64,000 nt of DNA from Rhabdothermincola sediminis (GCF_014805525.1 NZ_JACFSZ010000003.1:62001-126000), one strand, 5' to 3'. Shown: positions 8,769 to 17,615, counted from the stretch's first letter. The notes: generated by a model not told the origin, from the letters alone. Numbers and translations are program-made.

Positions 8769-10280
8769 TCAGAACGCCGCGTCGCTCAGGCCGATGTTGA
8801 CGGTCTTCGTCTCGAGGAAGGCGTCGATGCCCTCTCGCCCGCCCTCGCGACCCAGGCCGGAGGTCTTGTAGCCGCCGAACGGCGCGTTGGGCATGACCGT
8901 GAAGCCGTTGATACCGAAGGTGCCGCTGCGCACGGCCTTGGCGATCCGCAGCGCGCGCTTCACGTCGGAAGTCTGCACCGACGCGCCGAGCCCGTAGTCG
9001 GTGTCGTTGGCCAGGCGGATGGCCTCCTCCTCGTCCTTGAACGGGATGGCGGCCAGCACCGGGCCGAAGATCTCCTCCCGGGCGATGGTCATGCGGTTGT
9101 CGACGTCGGCGAACAGGGTCGGATTCACGAAGTTGCCCTGCGCCAACTCACCGTCGGGACGGTCGCCACCGACCACCAGCCGGGCCCCCTCCTCGCGGCC
9201 CTGCTCGATGTAGCCGGTCACCCGCTCGAGTTGGCGGGTGTTGATCAGCGGGCCGGAGGTGGTGGCCGGGTCGAAGGGGTCGCCGAGCACGCACATCCCC
9301 GCCATGGTGGCCAGCTTGTCGATCATCTCGTCATAGATGTCCTGGTGGATCAGCGCCCGGGTGTGGCAGACGCAGCCCTGGCCCGACAGGCCCATCGACA
9401 CCATACCCATCATCGCCGCGGCGGTGAGATCCGGGTCCGCGATGTCGGGGAAGACGATGTTGGGGCTCTTGCCCCCGAGCTCGAGTGACACCCGCTTGAT
9501 GCCGTCGGCCGCGGCAGCGAGGATGCGCCGCCCGACAGCCCGGCTGCCGGTGAAGGTGATCTTGTCGATCAGCGGGTGGGTGATCAGCGCCTCCCCGGTG
9601 ACCGAGCCCTCCCCCGCCACCAGGTTGAACACCCCCGGAGGGAGACCGGCCTGCTCGAGCAGCTCGGTGAGGCGGAACGCGGTGAGCGACGCGTACTCCG
9701 ACGGCTTGAGCACCACCGTGCATCCCGCAGCCAGCGCTGGTGCGGCCTTCTGGGCGAAGAGCAGCAGCGGGGCGTTCCACGGGATGATGGCGGCCACCAC
9801 CCCCACCGGCTCGCGGAGGGTCATGGTGAACATGTCCGATCCCGTGTACTGGGGGATGGTCTCGCCGGCGATCCGGTCCACCCACCCGGCGTGGTAGTCG
9901 AACACGTCGGCGGCGATGTGGCTCGACACCTGGTAGATGGACGAGAACGACACGGGCATGCCGTTGTCGAGGGTCTGCAGGCGGTCGAGCTCGTCCGCGT
10001 GATCGGCGATGAGCTGGGCGACGCGCTGGAGCAGCCGCTTGCGGTCCTTGGCCTTCAGTGACGTCCAGCGGCCGTCGTCGAAGGCTCGACGGGCGGCCTG
10101 CACGGCGGCGTCGACGTCGGCCCCCGAGGCGGTGGCGAAGGTGGTGACCTCTTCATTGGACGCCGGGTGGATGTGGGTCCAGACAGCGCCCTCGGAGCCC
10201 TCGCGCCAGGAGCCGTCGATGAACAGCCGGCCCTGCCCCACCCCGAGCTCGTCCCGATGAGCCAACACTGACAGCGCCAT
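8769..10280 (-). CDS. Aldehyde dehydrogenase family protein, 503 aa
   Basis: NAD(P)-dependent aldehyde dehydrogenase of usual family length. The general base lies in LELGGKS (Glu267) and the nucleophile in SGQGCVCHTR (Cys303); the cofactor-site TFTGS motif is near 242-246. The ATG at 10280 is preceded by AGAGGGGGG, a good ribosome-binding site, so the 18-codon longer frame is rejected. A TAGAACGTGTTCT-type palindrome about 50 bp upstream may control it. The aldehyde substrate is not evident; many close relatives serve alcohol, terpene or steroid side-chain breakdown. Confidence 0.92.
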   Translation of the reverse strand: MALSVLAHRDELGVGQGRLFIDGSWREGSEGAVWTHIHPASNEEVTTFATASGADVDAAVQAARRAFDDGRWTSLKAKDRKRLLQRVAQLIADHADELDRLQTLDNGMPVSFSSIYQVSSHIAADVFDYHAGWVDRIAGETIPQYTGSDMFTMTLREPVGVVAAIIPWNAPLLLFAQKAAPALAAGCTVVLKPSEYASLTAFRLTELLEQAGLPPGVFNLVAGEGSVTGEALITHPLIDKITFTGSRAVGRRILAAAADGIKRVSLELGGKSPNIVFPDIADPDLTAAAMMGMVSMGLSGQGCVCHTRALIHQDIYDEMIDKLATMAGMCVLGDPFDPATTSGPLINTRQLERVTGYIEQGREEGARLVVGGDRPDGELAQGNFVNPTLFADVDNRMTIAREEIFGPVLAAIPFKDEEEAIRLANDTDYGLGASVQTSDVKRALRIAKAVRSGTFGINGFTVMPNAPFGGYKTSGLGREGGREGIDAFLETKTVNIGLSDAAF

Positions 10281-10326
10281 GGTCCCCCCTCTGCCGGTCC
10301 GCGGGCCGCTCAGCGTACTGCCGGCC

Positions 10327-10340
10327 GAGAACACGTTCTA
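10327..10340. promoter_or_regulatory. KstR-like palindrome upstream of aldehyde dehydrogenase
   Basis: The minus strand reads TAGAACGTGTTCTC, matching 13 of 14 positions of the published mycobacterial KstR consensus TNNAACNNGTTNNA (only the last A differs). It lies 47-60 bp before the aldehyde dehydrogenase ATG, a sensible operator position. The match is seen directly; control by a KstR-like TetR protein is inference. Confidence 0.4.
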
Positions 10341-10452
10341 CTGCTCCCCCGCTGGGGGCCGGTATCCCTGCGCGTCAACGTGCCGGCACCTACCGTGGTG
10401 ACCTAGGTTGAGCGTCGCACGGGGGCGCGAGGGTGGAAGAGCCGGACCACGA

Positions 10453-11202
10453 ATGACGTACGGCGGGGACGACGGGGTGACGCTGCGGGGCGCCGCGGGG
10501 CTCGGAGCCCGCGGCGCATCGGTCGAGGTGGACGACGACGGGATCGTCGTGCACGCCCGCTCGTACACCGCACAACCGATCCGGATCCGCCTCGAGGCGC
10601 TCACCGCGGTCGTCGACCTGCGGGATCGTCGAGCCCGGCGCTTGCCGACCCCGCTGAGTCTCGGCCGCACCGCCACGGTCGCCGGTGTGGGCACCGCCTC
10701 GCCGCAATCTCCGCTGCACCGGGCCACGATCGGGCTGGTCTTCACCGAGCCCACCGCGCTCCCCGAGGTGCTCCCCGGCGCCAGGTGGGATCACGCCGCG
10801 GCACCCGGCGACGAGAGCCCGCCCCCGGTCTGGGACGCGCTGGCGCTGAACGCGGGCAAGCACACCGACCAGCTCCTCGCCATCCTGGCCCGCCGCGGCA
10901 CGCGACGGGTGCCGTCGCTCGCGTCCGGCATCACCCTGGCGGCCAGCGGCCGCGCCGGCGGGTCGGCGGCGGACGGGCTCGCTCGTCGTGAGCAGAGCGC
11001 GCAGGTGCTGGCGCTGGCAACCATCTGCCTGGCGTTGGTGGCCATCCTGGCCCTCGTGCTGATGATGTCCACGGACTCGCCGTCATGGCTGGGGCTGCTG
11101 GTGCTCGCGGTACCCGCCTACCTCTACGGCACCTCGCGGCTCGTCCAGCCCCGGCGCCGCGGTCCGCGCCGCGGCATCCACCCGTCGTCAGCCCCGCCGT
11201 GA
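10453..11202 (+). CDS. Hypothetical membrane protein, 249 aa
   Basis: I do not recognise this family. Residues 1-170 are soluble and moderately charged, followed by two membrane helices near the C-terminus (about residues 183-203 and 209-229) and a short Arg-rich cytoplasmic tail ending in Pro/Ser. The N-terminal part reads like a small beta-rich PH-like fold (ASVEVDDDGIVVHARSYTAQPIRIRLEAL), which is inference. The start is uncertain: ATG at 10453 is used; an in-frame TTG at 10408 would add 15 residues. It stands alone, divergent from the aldehyde dehydrogenase. Confidence 0.6.
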   Translation: MTYGGDDGVTLRGAAGLGARGASVEVDDDGIVVHARSYTAQPIRIRLEALTAVVDLRDRRARRLPTPLSLGRTATVAGVGTASPQSPLHRATIGLVFTEPTALPEVLPGARWDHAAAPGDESPPPVWDALALNAGKHTDQLLAILARRGTRRVPSLASGITLAASGRAGGSAADGLARREQSAQVLALATICLALVAILALVLMMSTDSPSWLGLLVLAVPAYLYGTSRLVQPRRRGPRRGIHPSSAPP

Positions 11203-11206
11203 GCCT

Positions 11207-11238
11207 CCGCCGGTGCGTCCCGACCGGCTCACCGGCGG
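11207..11238. terminator. Hairpin between convergent genes
   Basis: Perfect 9-bp inverted repeat CCGCCGGTG / CACCGGCGG with a 14-nt loop fills the gap between the hypothetical membrane protein and the MaoC gene, which converge here. No U-tract follows on either strand; such I-shaped stems are accepted as terminators in actinobacteria. Confidence 0.5.
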
Positions 11239-11239
11239 C

Positions 11240-11662
11240 TCAGCCCGCCAGGGCGACGGCCTCGCCGGCGACCTTGACCTCACCGTCCTGATTGGCGAGG
11301 GTCACCTCGAGGTCGATCAGCTTCCGGCCGCCATCCTCACGCTTGCCGGTGACGACCACGCTGCTCGTGAGCGTCTCGCCGGGCCAGGTCTGCTTGGTGA
11401 AGCGCACCTTGTAGCGAGTCAGGTTGCCGATGCCGACGTAGTCGGTGATCGCCTTGCCGAGCAGCCCCATCGAGAACATGCCGTGCCCGAACACACTGGG
11501 CAGGCCCGCGGCCTGCGCGGCCACCTCGTCATGGTGCATGGGATTGAAGTCGCCGGAGGCGCCGGCATACATGACGAGGTCGGTTCGCGTCAGCTCGTGA
11601 CTCAACGGCGGGGCCTGATCGCCGACGTTGACGTCGTCGAAGCTCAGCTTGGGCTCGGCCAT
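11240..11662 (-). CDS. MaoC-like (R)-hydratase, 140 aa
   Basis: Single hot-dog-fold protein of the MaoC dehydratase family, likely hydrating enoyl-CoA to (R)-3-hydroxyacyl-CoA or working on a related thioester. The hydratase motif is present as DFNPMHHD (Asp and His), followed by FGHGMFSMG. The ATG at 11662 is chosen because MAEPKLSF begins the conserved part; the frame is open 25 codons further. The gene diverges from the adenylate cyclase, and a perfect palindrome sits between the two promoters. Confidence 0.85.
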   Translation of the reverse strand: MAEPKLSFDDVNVGDQAPPLSHELTRTDLVMYAGASGDFNPMHHDEVAAQAAGLPSVFGHGMFSMGLLGKAITDYVGIGNLTRYKVRFTKQTWPGETLTSSVVVTGKREDGGRKLIDLEVTLANQDGEVKVAGEAVALAG

Positions 11663-11722
11663 CGATGCTGCCTCCCGGATCACTCGGCCGGATCGCTCGG
11701 CGGGGGGATTCTTCGCGTTTGC

Positions 11723-11736
11723 TGACACGCGTGTCA
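11723..11736. promoter_or_regulatory. Perfect palindrome TGACACGCGTGTCA, divergent promoter
   Basis: A fully symmetric 14-bp palindrome between the MaoC gene (starts 60 bp to the left) and the adenylate cyclase (starts 43 bp to the right). For the cyclase, whose TAGACT box is at 11766-11771, it lies just upstream of the expected -35 region. It fits TGAC-N6-GTCA, also found at 3562 and 17616. Confidence 0.5.
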
Positions 11737-11778
11737 AGTTTCGCGGGCGGAGGCGGGTCCGTCCGTAGACTCGAGGGC

Positions 11779-13299
11779 ATGCTCCGGCGGCCCTCGGTGC
11801 GCTACCGCCGACCTCTCCAGGCCCTGGCCACGGTCCGGGGGGTCATCGTCCTGCAGGTCCTTGCGAACGGGGCCGGAGCGCTGCTGGTCTTCCTGTACCT
11901 GCAGTACCTCTTCCCGGTGCGCACCCCGGAGCAGTCCCAGCGGGTCGGCCTCAATCTCACCGTCTTCGGCGCCTACCTCCTCGTCACCCTCTTCGTCGCC
12001 TTCCCGCTCAACCGGTACTTCCTCTCCCGGGCGGTGGCCTGGGTGCGCGACGGGCGCGAGCCGACGGACAAGGAGCGCCTGGCCACCCTAACCCAGCCCT
12101 TCCAGCAGACCGCGTCGGCCTTCCTGGGGTGGGTCGGCGCGGCGGTGATCTTCGGCATCCTCAACGAGGACGCCACCCGCGTCTCCCTCGGGATCGTGCT
12201 CGCGGGGCTGGTGACCTGCGCGTTGCTGTACCTGCTGCTCGAGCGCCACTTCCGCCCGGTGTTCGCGCTGGCCCTCCAGGACGCGAACCTCCCCCGACCG
12301 CACCGGGAGATCCTGCCGCGGATCATGATGGCCTGGCTGCTCGGCTCCGCGGTCCCGATCGTGGCCCTGGGCCTCGCTCCACTCGGGGTGCCGGCCGAGC
12401 AGCGGGGCGAGCTCAGCGCCCGCATCGGCGTGCTGGTGGTGGCCAGCGTGGTGGCCGGTGGGCTGATCATGCGAGCCGCGGCGCGCGGGGTGGCGGATCC
12501 GATCGAAGCCGTGCGCCGGGCGATGGCCCGGGTCGAGGAGGGTGATCTCGACGTCGAGGTCCTGGTCGACCACGCGGGGGAGATCGGGCGGCTGCAAGCC
12601 GGCTTCAACGACATGGTGGAGGGCCTGCGGGAACGGCGCCTCCTCCATGACCTCTACGGGCGCCAGGTAGGCGTCGACGTGGCCCGTGCCGCGCTCGACC
12701 AGGGCCCACAACTCGGTGGTGAGGAGCGATCGGTCACCGCGCTGTTCGTCGACCTCGACGACTTCACGGGTTTCAGCGAGACCCACGAGCCCGCCGAGGT
12801 GGTCGAGGAGCTCAACGCGTTCTTCTCGGTGGTGGTGGAGGTGGTGATGGCGGAGGGTGGCTTCGTGAACAAGTTCGAAGGCGACGCCGCCCTGTGCATC
12901 TTCGGCGCGCCGACCGATCAACCGGACCATGCCGATCGTGCGCTGCGGGCCGCGGCCCGGCTCCCGGAAGTGGTCGGTCGTCTGCCCGCGAACCCGAGCG
13001 TGGGCGTCGGGGTGGCGAGCGGGCGGGCCATCGCCGGCCACATCGGCACACCGGAACGCTTCGAGTACACGGTGATCGGCGACCCGGTGAACGTGGCTGC
13101 CCGGCTCACGGTGCTGGCCAAGCGTCAGAGGGCGCAGGTCCTGGCCGCCGGCGACACCCTGGCCTGTGCGAGTGCGGAGACCGCGGCAATGTGGCGCCCG
13201 GTGGGTGAGGAGCGGCTCCGCGGCCGTCGTGCGCCAACCGTCCTGTGGGCGCCGGCAGCCCTTTACTCGGCAGATAAACAGTGTTTACCTTTCGCATGA
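11779..13299 (+). CDS. Membrane-bound class III adenylate cyclase, HAMP
   Basis: Makes cAMP from ATP at the inner face of the membrane. Residues 20-235 contain about six membrane helices, residues 228-285 a HAMP linker (ADPIEAVRRAMARVEEGDLDVEV), and 315-450 the cyclase homology domain. Catalytic residues are complete: metal ligands Asp325 and Asp369, adenine-selecting Lys365 and Asp435, transition-state pair Asn438 and Arg442 (VNVAAR). The layout matches the mycobacterial Rv1318c-Rv1320c type. TAGACT lies 7 nt before the ATG and no ribosome-binding site is seen, so the mRNA is probably leaderless. Its coding end overlaps an AT-rich palindrome. Confidence 0.93.
   Translation: MLRRPSVRYRRPLQALATVRGVIVLQVLANGAGALLVFLYLQYLFPVRTPEQSQRVGLNLTVFGAYLLVTLFVAFPLNRYFLSRAVAWVRDGREPTDKERLATLTQPFQQTASAFLGWVGAAVIFGILNEDATRVSLGIVLAGLVTCALLYLLLERHFRPVFALALQDANLPRPHREILPRIMMAWLLGSAVPIVALGLAPLGVPAEQRGELSARIGVLVVASVVAGGLIMRAAARGVADPIEAVRRAMARVEEGDLDVEVLVDHAGEIGRLQAGFNDMVEGLRERRLLHDLYGRQVGVDVARAALDQGPQLGGEERSVTALFVDLDDFTGFSETHEPAEVVEELNAFFSVVVEVVMAEGGFVNKFEGDAALCIFGAPTDQPDHADRALRAAARLPEVVGRLPANPSVGVGVASGRAIAGHIGTPERFEYTVIGDPVNVAARLTVLAKRQRAQVLAAGDTLACASAETAAMWRPVGEERLRGRRAPTVLWAPAALYSADKQCLPFA
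13275..13287. promoter_or_regulatory. AT-rich palindrome TAAACAGTGTTTA
   Basis: Perfect 6-bp arms around a single central G, within the last codons of the adenylate cyclase gene and about 95 bp before the secreted hydrolase ATG. It stands out as an AT-rich island in GC-rich sequence and is a candidate operator for the hydrolase gene. Confidence 0.4.
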
Positions 13300-13381
13300 G
13301 CCCACGGCGGGCGAAGCGGTGACGACCCGTACCCAATCGGGCGAACGGGCGCCACCAGGATCTCGGAGGGAGTCAATCAAG

Positions 13382-14392
13382 ATGTCAGCACGATCGTTCC
13401 GGCGAGCCCTGCTCGCCCTCGTCGCGACCGCAGCGATGCTGACGGTCGCATCACCAGCGAGCGCCGGCGCACCGAGCCAGCCCGGCCAGGCGGCCACGGG
13501 CTTTGGATCGAGCCAGGGCTACATCGCCACCGGTGCGACCAAGTACGAAACGGGCAGCGGGAGCGCCGGCACCCGCGTGTGGTGGTACGTCCCCAACCGG
13601 CTGCGCAACGGGACCTCCGCCCCCGTGGTCGTCTTCCTTCACGGGTTCATGCTGCTCGCGCCCGAGATCTACCAGGGCCACATCGACCACCTGACCCGCC
13701 AGGGCTACATCGTGATCTTCCCGCAGTTCAACAAGGGTGGGCTGCTCGGGCTCATGACCGACACCGATCAGAACCAGATGTTGAAGCGAGCCATCGACGC
13801 CACCAACGTGGCCCTCGCCCGACTCGGGAGCGCAGCCGACCGATCGAAGATCCATCTCTACGGCCACTCACTGGGCGGGCTCATGGGGGCCAGCTGGCTG
13901 GCCCGAGGAGGAGTGCCCATCCGGAGCGCGACCCTGGCCAACCCGTCGCTCGACGCCGGCGCAGCCATCCCGTCGTTCGTCCGCAGCCTGGTGCGGATCA
14001 CGCCGATCGACATCGCGAGCACTGCGCGCTCCCACACGGTCCGCACGATCATCATCACCGGCGACCGCGACACCATCGCCAAACCTGCGGAGTCACTAAC
14101 CCTGGCGGGCCTGATGACCGCCGCTCCTGAGAAGGTCGTCTACCAGGCGCTCTCGGACAGCACCGGCTCGCCCGCCATCCAGGCCGATCACATGGCCCCG
14201 ATCCAGGACGACGGCTGGCTCCCGAGCTTCCTGGCCGAGCTCTTCGGCGGCACGGGCGAGCAGGACACGCTCGACTGGAGGGTGTACTACGCCGCGCTCG
14301 ACGCCAACATCGCAGGACACGACACTGTGCCGTTCGAGATGGGCACCTGGTCGAACGGAGTGCCAGTGGCGGCGCCGGTCCGGCTGCTCTGA
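13382..14392 (+). CDS. Secreted alpha/beta hydrolase, 336 aa
   Basis: Exported serine hydrolase. A Sec signal peptide ends in SPASAGA (cleavage near residue 28). The mature part has the oxyanion segment FLHGFM (residues 85-90) and the nucleophile elbow GHSLGG with Ser163; an Asp (ITGDRD) and a late His (ADHMAP) complete the likely triad. It resembles chlorophyllase/PHB-depolymerase/cutinase-like lipases, so an ester substrate is expected. ATG at 13382 has TCGGAGGGAG upstream. It ends at a strong shared terminator with the convergent acyl-CoA dehydrogenase operon. Confidence 0.85.
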   Translation: MSARSFRRALLALVATAAMLTVASPASAGAPSQPGQAATGFGSSQGYIATGATKYETGSGSAGTRVWWYVPNRLRNGTSAPVVVFLHGFMLLAPEIYQGHIDHLTRQGYIVIFPQFNKGGLLGLMTDTDQNQMLKRAIDATNVALARLGSAADRSKIHLYGHSLGGLMGASWLARGGVPIRSATLANPSLDAGAAIPSFVRSLVRITPIDIASTARSHTVRTIIITGDRDTIAKPAESLTLAGLMTAAPEKVVYQALSDSTGSPAIQADHMAPIQDDGWLPSFLAELFGGTGEQDTLDWRVYYAALDANIAGHDTVPFEMGTWSNGVPVAAPVRLL

Positions 14393-14399
14393 GGTTCCC

Positions 14400-14432
14400 G
14401 ATGGCGGGGGTCGCCCACCGACCCCCGCCATC
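14400..14432. terminator. Strong bidirectional hairpin
   Basis: Perfect 14-bp inverted repeat (GATGGCGGGGGTCG, loop CCCAC, then the complement), starting 8 nt after the hydrolase stop and 20 nt from the stop of the convergent acyl-CoA dehydrogenase. No U-tract on either side. The stem strength and position make a bidirectional terminator likely. Confidence 0.75.
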
Positions 14433-14451
14433 GACCGGTCGGGCGGCGTCG

Positions 14452-15471
14452 CTAGCGCAGCGAGGACCCGCCGAGGAGCAGATCCGCCAGGCGATCGTGG
14501 TGCCAGTCCGACGGGCCGAGGAGGTACTCGCTGGCGTAGGCCCGTCGCAGGAACAGGTGCACGTCGGACTCCCACGTGTAGCCGATGCCCCCGTGGATCT
14601 GGACCGCGTCCTTGGCGGCCCTCTTGGCCGCTGTGCCGGCCGCGGCCTTGGCCACGTGCGCGGCGCGTTGGCGGTCGGGGTCCCCGGCGTCGAACGTCAT
14701 GGCCGCGTAGTACACCGCGGCCGCGGCCCGCTCGTGATCGAGGGACATGTCGACCATCTTGAACTGCAGGCCCTGGAAGGAGCCGATGGGCCGGTCGAAC
14801 TGCACCCGCTCCTTCGAGTACTGCACGCTGGTGCTCACCAGCCACCGGGTGGTCCCCACCATCTCCGCGGCCAGCGCGACTGTGGCCCGATCCAGCACCG
14901 CGGCCAGCGCCTCAGGCGAGATGGGCTGCGGGTCCACATCCGCCGGGACCTCGACCTCGAACAGCCGTCGGGTGGAGTCCAGCGTCTCCATGGGGCGTGC
15001 GGTGAGCGACGACGCGGGCAGCACCGCCACCGCCGGTCCCGGCAGGACGAGGGCCACCTGATCGACCCGATCGGCCTCCGGAACGAACCGCCGGACGGGA
15101 TCGGGCGAGGGCTCGGTGGTCCACAGCCCGTCGAGCCCGGCGAGGGCCACGGTGCCGGAGAGCCCACCGGCGGCGACCACATCCGCGCTCGGGTGCCCCA
15201 GTGCTCGCAGGAGTGGCAGGAACAGCGCCGAGGTGGCGAAGTAGGGCCCGGGCAGCAGGACGTGACCCGCTTCTTCGAGGAAGAGGCAGTGGTCCACGAG
15301 GGGGCCGTCTCCCAGCGCCACCCACTCCCGCAGGTGCGTCTCCCACAGCGGCTCGACCACCGACGGGTCCTCCCAGTGGGCACGCACCAGCGTCGAAGGG
15401 CACTCGTTGCCGAGCAACGATCGGGCGGTGGCCCGCAGCAGCTCCTGCTCGTCGGTCAGGGTGAAGTCCAT
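14452..15471 (-). CDS. Acyl-CoA dehydrogenase, small subunit type, 339 aa
   Basis: FAD-dependent acyl-CoA dehydrogenase fold: QYSKERVQFDRPIGSFQGLQ and the AVQIHGGIGYTWESDVH segment are clear. It is short, its middle beta-domain is divergent, and I see no obvious catalytic Glu, as in the partner subunits of heteromeric acyl-CoA dehydrogenases such as the actinobacterial FadE alpha2-beta2 pairs. It starts at ATG 15471 (MDFTLTDEQ), 7 nt after the stop of the full-length partner, which supports a heteromeric enzyme. Last gene of a three-gene minus-strand operon. Confidence 0.85.
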   Translation of the reverse strand: MDFTLTDEQELLRATARSLLGNECPSTLVRAHWEDPSVVEPLWETHLREWVALGDGPLVDHCLFLEEAGHVLLPGPYFATSALFLPLLRALGHPSADVVAAGGLSGTVALAGLDGLWTTEPSPDPVRRFVPEADRVDQVALVLPGPAVAVLPASSLTARPMETLDSTRRLFEVEVPADVDPQPISPEALAAVLDRATVALAAEMVGTTRWLVSTSVQYSKERVQFDRPIGSFQGLQFKMVDMSLDHERAAAAVYYAAMTFDAGDPDRQRAAHVAKAAAGTAAKRAAKDAVQIHGGIGYTWESDVHLFLRRAYASEYLLGPSDWHHDRLADLLLGGSSLR

Positions 15472-15478
15472 CGGCTGC

Positions 15479-16648
15479 CTACCCCTTCGGCAGCCCGAGC
15501 ACCCGGGTCGCGACCGTGTTGCGCTGGATCTCCGACGTACCGCCACCGATGTTGGCTGCCAGGCCTACGAAAAACCCCTGCTGCCAGCGAGCGCGCTCCT
15601 CGGTGAAGGCCGGCTCGACCACCGCCCCGAACGGACCCTGCAGGTCCATCCCCAGCTCGAACAGCTCACGCCGCAACTCGGCGGTGGCCAGCTTCATGTA
15701 GCTGTGCTCGGGCGCCGAGCTGCCCTGGGCGAAGCCGGCGAAGCCCTTGTAGCCGAGGGCCTTCAGGGTGGCCACCCGCTCGTACGCGGCCGCCAGGCGA
15801 CGGCGCACGGCCGGATCGCCCGCCAGCCCCCGCCGCTCGGCCAGCGCCACCAGCCCCTCGACCGCCCGCTGGCAGCCGAACACCCCCTCCACCCACAGGC
15901 CGCCGCGCTCGTGCGCCAGCGAGCCCATGGTGATGCGCCAGCCGTTGTCGAGCTCACCCACCAGGTTCGACGCCGGCACCACCACGTCGGTGAAGAACAC
16001 CTCCGCGAACTCCGACCCGCCGCTGATCTGGCGGAGCGGGCGGACGTCGACACCCGGCGTGTCGAGGTCGATGATCAGCACGCTGATGCCCTTGTGCTTG
16101 GGCACGTTCGGGTTGGTGCGCACGTAGCAGAAGCACTTCTGCGCCACGGTGGCGTAGGAGGTCCAGACCTTCTGGCCGTTCACGATGAACGAGTCACCGT
16201 CGAGCACGGCCCGGGTCTGCAGGTTGGCGAGGTCCGAGCCGGCGTCGGGCTCGCTCATGCCCACGCACCACACCGTGTCACCCCTGATCGCCGCGGGGGC
16301 CATCGCCTTCTGCTCGTCGTTGCCGAACTCGAGCAGGCTCGGACCGACGATGGCGTAGCCGCCGAAGTGCACGGAGCGGGGGATGCCCTGGCGGGCCAGC
16401 TCCTCGAGGTAGATGAGGGTCTGGACCGGGGTGGCGTTGCGGCCGCCGAGCTCGGGTGGGTAGCCGGGGATCATCCAGCCGTGGTCGAACAACGTGGCCT
16501 GCCACTCCCGGGCCCAATCGGGGATGATCTCGTCGTCCCCACCGAGGAAGTCCTTGCCGACCCGCGCCTGCGGCGGGCAGTGGGCGTCGATGAAGGCTCG
16601 CAGCTCCTCACGGAATGCCTCATCGGTCGGATCCCATGCCAGGCGCAC
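15479..16648 (-). CDS. Acyl-CoA dehydrogenase, 389 aa
   Basis: Full-length FAD acyl-CoA dehydrogenase that introduces the 2,3-double bond into an acyl-CoA. Visible signatures are CVGMSEPDAGSDLA (FAD/substrate site) and the C-terminal GGTSEIQRNTVATRVLGLP that binds FAD. It lies between an SDR gene (27 nt upstream) and a second, shorter acyl-CoA dehydrogenase (7 nt downstream). The pair probably forms one heteromeric enzyme, as known for cholesterol side-chain FadEs; the substrate here is unknown. Confidence 0.92.
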   Translation of the reverse strand: MRLAWDPTDEAFREELRAFIDAHCPPQARVGKDFLGGDDEIIPDWAREWQATLFDHGWMIPGYPPELGGRNATPVQTLIYLEELARQGIPRSVHFGGYAIVGPSLLEFGNDEQKAMAPAAIRGDTVWCVGMSEPDAGSDLANLQTRAVLDGDSFIVNGQKVWTSYATVAQKCFCYVRTNPNVPKHKGISVLIIDLDTPGVDVRPLRQISGGSEFAEVFFTDVVVPASNLVGELDNGWRITMGSLAHERGGLWVEGVFGCQRAVEGLVALAERRGLAGDPAVRRRLAAAYERVATLKALGYKGFAGFAQGSSAPEHSYMKLATAELRRELFELGMDLQGPFGAVVEPAFTEERARWQQGFFVGLAANIGGGTSEIQRNTVATRVLGLPKG

Positions 16649-16675
16649 CGGTTGCGCTCCTGCCTGCTGCCCGGC

Positions 16676-17596
16676 CTACCGACCCGGGCTCGGGAAGAAG
16701 AACGGTGGGATGCTGCCGTCGCTGTCCGCGAACAGCTCGTCGCGCACCGCTTCCACCCCGTCGATGGTCCAGGGCTTCTCGGCCGTGGCCTCGGTGCGTG
16801 GGCGCCAACCCTCGAGGAGCTGCACCACCCCGCCTTGCACCTTCACCACCTGACCCGAGACGCCCCGCGCCAGCGGGCTCGCCAGCCAGCAGGCGACCGC
16901 GGCGACGTTCTCCGGCGCGAAGCGGTCGAAGTCGCCTTCCTGCACCGTCATGTACTCCCCCGCGACCGCCTCGGTGAGCCGAGTGCGAGCCACGGGGGCG
17001 ATGGCGTTCACCCGCACGCCGTAGCGCTCGAGCTCGCGGGCCACGACGATGGTCATCGACGCGATACCGGCCTTGGCGGCCGCGTAGTTCACCTGCCCCG
17101 CGTTGCCGTACAGCCCGGACTCCGAGGTGGTGTTGACGATCGTCGCCTCGACCGGCTGACCGGTCTGCTTCGAGCGCTCCCGCCAGTGGGCGCCCGCGAA
17201 GTGCGAGGTGCAGAAGTGGCCCTTGAGGTGGACGTTGACGACGAGATCCCACTCGTCCTCGTTCATCGAGAAGCTCATCTTGTCCCGCAGGATCCCCGCG
17301 TTGTTGACGAGCACGTCGAGCCCGCCCAGCTCGTCGACCGCTTGACCGATGAGGTTCTCGGCCCCCGCCCAGGACGCGACATCGTCATAGTTGGCCACCG
17401 CCGTGCCGCCCGCGGCCACGATCTCATCCACCACCTGCTGCGCCGGGGTCTGGTCGCGGCCCTCCCCCGACGCCGCCCCCCCGAGGTCGTTGACCACCAC
17501 CTTCGCGCCCTCGGCTGCGAGCAGCAGCGCTTCGGCCCGGCCGATCCCCCGGCCTGCGCCGGTGACCACCGCGACCTTGCCGTCGAAGAGCCCCAT
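16676..17596 (-). CDS. SDR, 3-hydroxyacyl-CoA dehydrogenase-like, 306 aa
   Basis: SDR of the multifunctional-enzyme/HSD17B4 type: TGAGRGIGRAEAL at the N-terminus, LVNNAGILRD, and the catalytic NYAAAKAG. It has a 50-residue C-terminal extension with ETATAEKPWTIDG-like character typical of (3R)-hydroxyacyl-CoA dehydrogenases. It leads the operon with two acyl-CoA dehydrogenases, so it probably oxidises a 3-hydroxyacyl-CoA in the same pathway. A TGAC-N6-GTCA palindrome lies 20 bp before its ATG, between it and the divergent enoyl-CoA hydratase. Confidence 0.9.
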   Translation of the reverse strand: MGLFDGKVAVVTGAGRGIGRAEALLLAAEGAKVVVNDLGGAASGEGRDQTPAQQVVDEIVAAGGTAVANYDDVASWAGAENLIGQAVDELGGLDVLVNNAGILRDKMSFSMNEDEWDLVVNVHLKGHFCTSHFAGAHWRERSKQTGQPVEATIVNTTSESGLYGNAGQVNYAAAKAGIASMTIVVARELERYGVRVNAIAPVARTRLTEAVAGEYMTVQEGDFDRFAPENVAAVACWLASPLARGVSGQVVKVQGGVVQLLEGWRPRTEATAEKPWTIDGVEAVRDELFADSDGSIPPFFFPSPGR

Positions 17597-17615
17597 GTCC
17601 GCGTCCCCCGTTTCC

